The notes beneath the pieces were generated by a model, which worked only from the letters and a program-made list of their open reading frames with translations, was not told the origin of the DNA and did no database searches. A program made the position numbers and the translations under genes. Of a stretch of 64,000 nucleotides of DNA, positions 63,143-64,000 are shown one piece after another. Every line of letters starts with the position of its first letter. Positions within the stretch are counted from its first letter, which is position 1. Source of the stretch: Pseudomonadota bacterium (GTDB taxonomy: Bacteria > Pseudomonadota > Gammaproteobacteria > Burkholderiales > Methylophilaceae); the NCBI GenBank assembly GCA_029556915.1, contig JAKQIT010000074.1, forward strand, positions 248,001 through 312,000, written 5' to 3'.

Positions 63143-63445
63143 TCAGCTAGTTGCTGGCATGTTAACTATTTCAATTTGGTTAATATGCATCACCAGTTGT
63201 GTGCTTTTAAGGCTGCGATTGGCTAAAAAACCAGAGGCTTGAATATGTGCGCCAACCTGCAAATTCACTTTGGTTAAATCACCCAAAATTACTGCATTCA
63301 CTTCACACGCTACTCTTCGCCTCATGCCTGCCTCGACTTGCTCAGACACATGTTGCAACACAACACTTAACAACGGGATGCCTGCTGGTGTGTAACGAAG
63401 CGGCGCGATATGCACCACCTGCGCTTGCAACAGCAGCTTATTCAC
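63143..63445 (-). CDS. priB: Primosomal replication protein PriB
   Basis: A 100-residue single-stranded-DNA-binding OB-fold protein that helps restart stalled replication forks with PriA and DnaT. The sequence [20 protein letters not shown] and [14 protein letters not shown], with [18 protein letters not shown], is the betaproteobacterial type. Its position between rpsF and rpsR is characteristic. The start is an ATG one base after the rpsF stop codon. Confidence 0.92.
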   Translation of the reverse strand: MNKLLLQAQVVHIAPLRYTPAGIPLLSVVLQHVSEQVEAGMRRRVACEVNAVILGDLTKVNLQVGAHIQASGFLANRSLKSTQLVMHINQIEIVNMPATS

Positions 63446-63823
63446 TTATGCAGCTGCAGCCTCAGCAGCTGGTGCGGCTTCTTTATTCAACACTGATTTA
63501 GATTTTTCTTCTTTCATCATTGGTGATGGCGCTGTTACTGCTGCTTTTTTAGAGATTAACAAATGGCGTAAAACGGCATCGTTAAATTTAAAGCCGTGTT
63601 CTAACTCAGCAAGCACTTCAAGGCTGCACTCAATGTTCATGAGCACATAATGCGCTTTGTGGATTTTTTGGATTTGGTAAGCCAATTGACGACGACCCCA
63701 GTCTTCTAAACGATGCACTGCACCACCGTTGCTGGTAATCAGTGTGCGATAACGTTCAATCATCGCTGGCACTTGTTCGCTTTGGTCTGGATGAACAATA
63801 AATACGAGTTCATAATGACGCAT
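63446..63823 (-). CDS. rpsF: 30S ribosomal protein S6
   Basis: A 125-residue ribosomal protein that binds S18 and 16S rRNA. The beginning [21 protein letters not shown], the central [23 protein letters not shown] and [11 protein letters not shown] are diagnostic. A C-terminal alanine/lysine extension ([17 protein letters not shown]) is longer than in enterobacteria. It heads the rpsF-priB-rpsR-rplI operon, preceded by AAGGAG. Confidence 0.97.
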   Translation of the reverse strand: MRHYELVFIVHPDQSEQVPAMIERYRTLITSNGGAVHRLEDWGRRQLAYQIQKIHKAHYVLMNIECSLEVLAELEHGFKFNDAVLRHLLISKKAAVTAPSPMMKEEKSKSVLNKEAAPAAEAAAA

Positions 63824-63982
63824 AGATAATACTCCTTTTGGGTTAAAGCCACCTGCAAAGCCCTTTAAAATCTGGGCAGCAACCGTATGTTGCGTTGCAG
63901 TGTGACAAGGTTAAATTTCTTGCCTTTATTTCAATAGCAAAGGCAAGCGCGCGATTATAGGTAAATTCGCATCTCAGTGCAA
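63824..63982 (-). promoter_or_regulatory. Promoter and structured leader of the rpsF operon
   Basis: On the minus strand TTGCAC (63977-63982) and TATAAT (63954-63959) are separated by 17 bases. The predicted start near 63947 falls at a perfect hairpin CTTGCCTTT/AAAGGCAAG (63919-63947), so the mRNA would begin with a stem. A second hairpin with GCAAC and GGTTGC follows. Leaders of this operon often carry an S6:S18 autoregulatory site; I cannot confirm that motif here. Confidence 0.5.
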
Positions 63983-64000
63983 GTAAAACAATTAAAAAAG

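Overview
The window looks like a core chromosomal segment of a betaproteobacterial methylotroph, most likely family Methylophilaceae (Methylotenera/Methylophilus-like). This is an inference from low-to-moderate GC, typical betaproteobacterial gene order (rpsF-priB-rpsR-rplI-dnaB-alr-radA; fab cluster; pabC-mltG-tmk-holB-pilZ-tatD), a two-subunit pyruvate carboxylase, and a tetrahydromethanopterin/methanofuran-type cofactor gene cluster, which in bacteria marks H4MPT-linked formaldehyde oxidation. No phage, integrase, IS transposase, CRISPR array or rRNA operon was seen.

Layout. 1-6.6 kb: minus-strand sulfur-assimilation locus (phosphate-selective-type porin, Sbp, CysK, a degenerate EAL-domain protein, CysT, CysW; CysW runs off the left edge). 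6.9-12.7 kb: H4MPT/methanofuran cofactor operon (ATP-grasp ligase, MfnF-like, PabB, COG2054-type kinase, pterin carbinolamine dehydratase, small lipoprotein) divergent from a HisA-like protein. 12.9-19.7 kb: infA, cspA, MBL hydrolase, TatD, PilZ, HolB, Tmk, MltG, PabC. 19.9-26.7 kb: fabF, acpP, fabG, fabD, fabH, plsX, rpmF, yceD. 26.8-33.8 kb, plus strand: pycA, pycB, Maf, a DUF4139 protein, an RsmI-like methyltransferase and an orphan PD-(D/E)XK-like protein. 33.9-39.3 kb: rnhB, map-glnD, two paralogous cupins, tRNA-Ser with a degenerate tRNA-Ser remnant beside it. 39.5-51.8 kb: a three-gene surface/outer-membrane operon (2505-residue DUF11/SdrD-like protein, 1204-residue barrel-type protein, OmpA-family protein). 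52-58 kb: def, methylthioinosine phosphorylase, the hpnCDE squalene genes. 57-64 kb: radA, alr, small membrane protein, dnaB, DUF1801 and SRPBCC proteins, rplI, rpsR, priB, rpsF.

Two things stand out beyond routine annotation. First, a family of about 70-bp palindromic repeats (eleven recognisable copies plus a remnant) is scattered through intergenic DNA; it has a constant left flank (CGCCCGAGA then an A/T tract), 12-base arms and an 11-base asymmetric loop that occurs in both orientations. One copy lies in frame inside pabB and is translated as a linker, and one is split by an insertion carrying its own small palindrome. Second, the 12-kb DUF11/barrel/OmpA operon has the layout of a dedicated surface system, with helically phased TTACAT repeats upstream. 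Other points of note are a catalytically degenerate EAL protein inside the sulfate-uptake locus, a strong hairpin terminator between acpP and fabF, and a structured plus-strand region upstream of map ending in an intrinsic terminator with no recognised gene before it.
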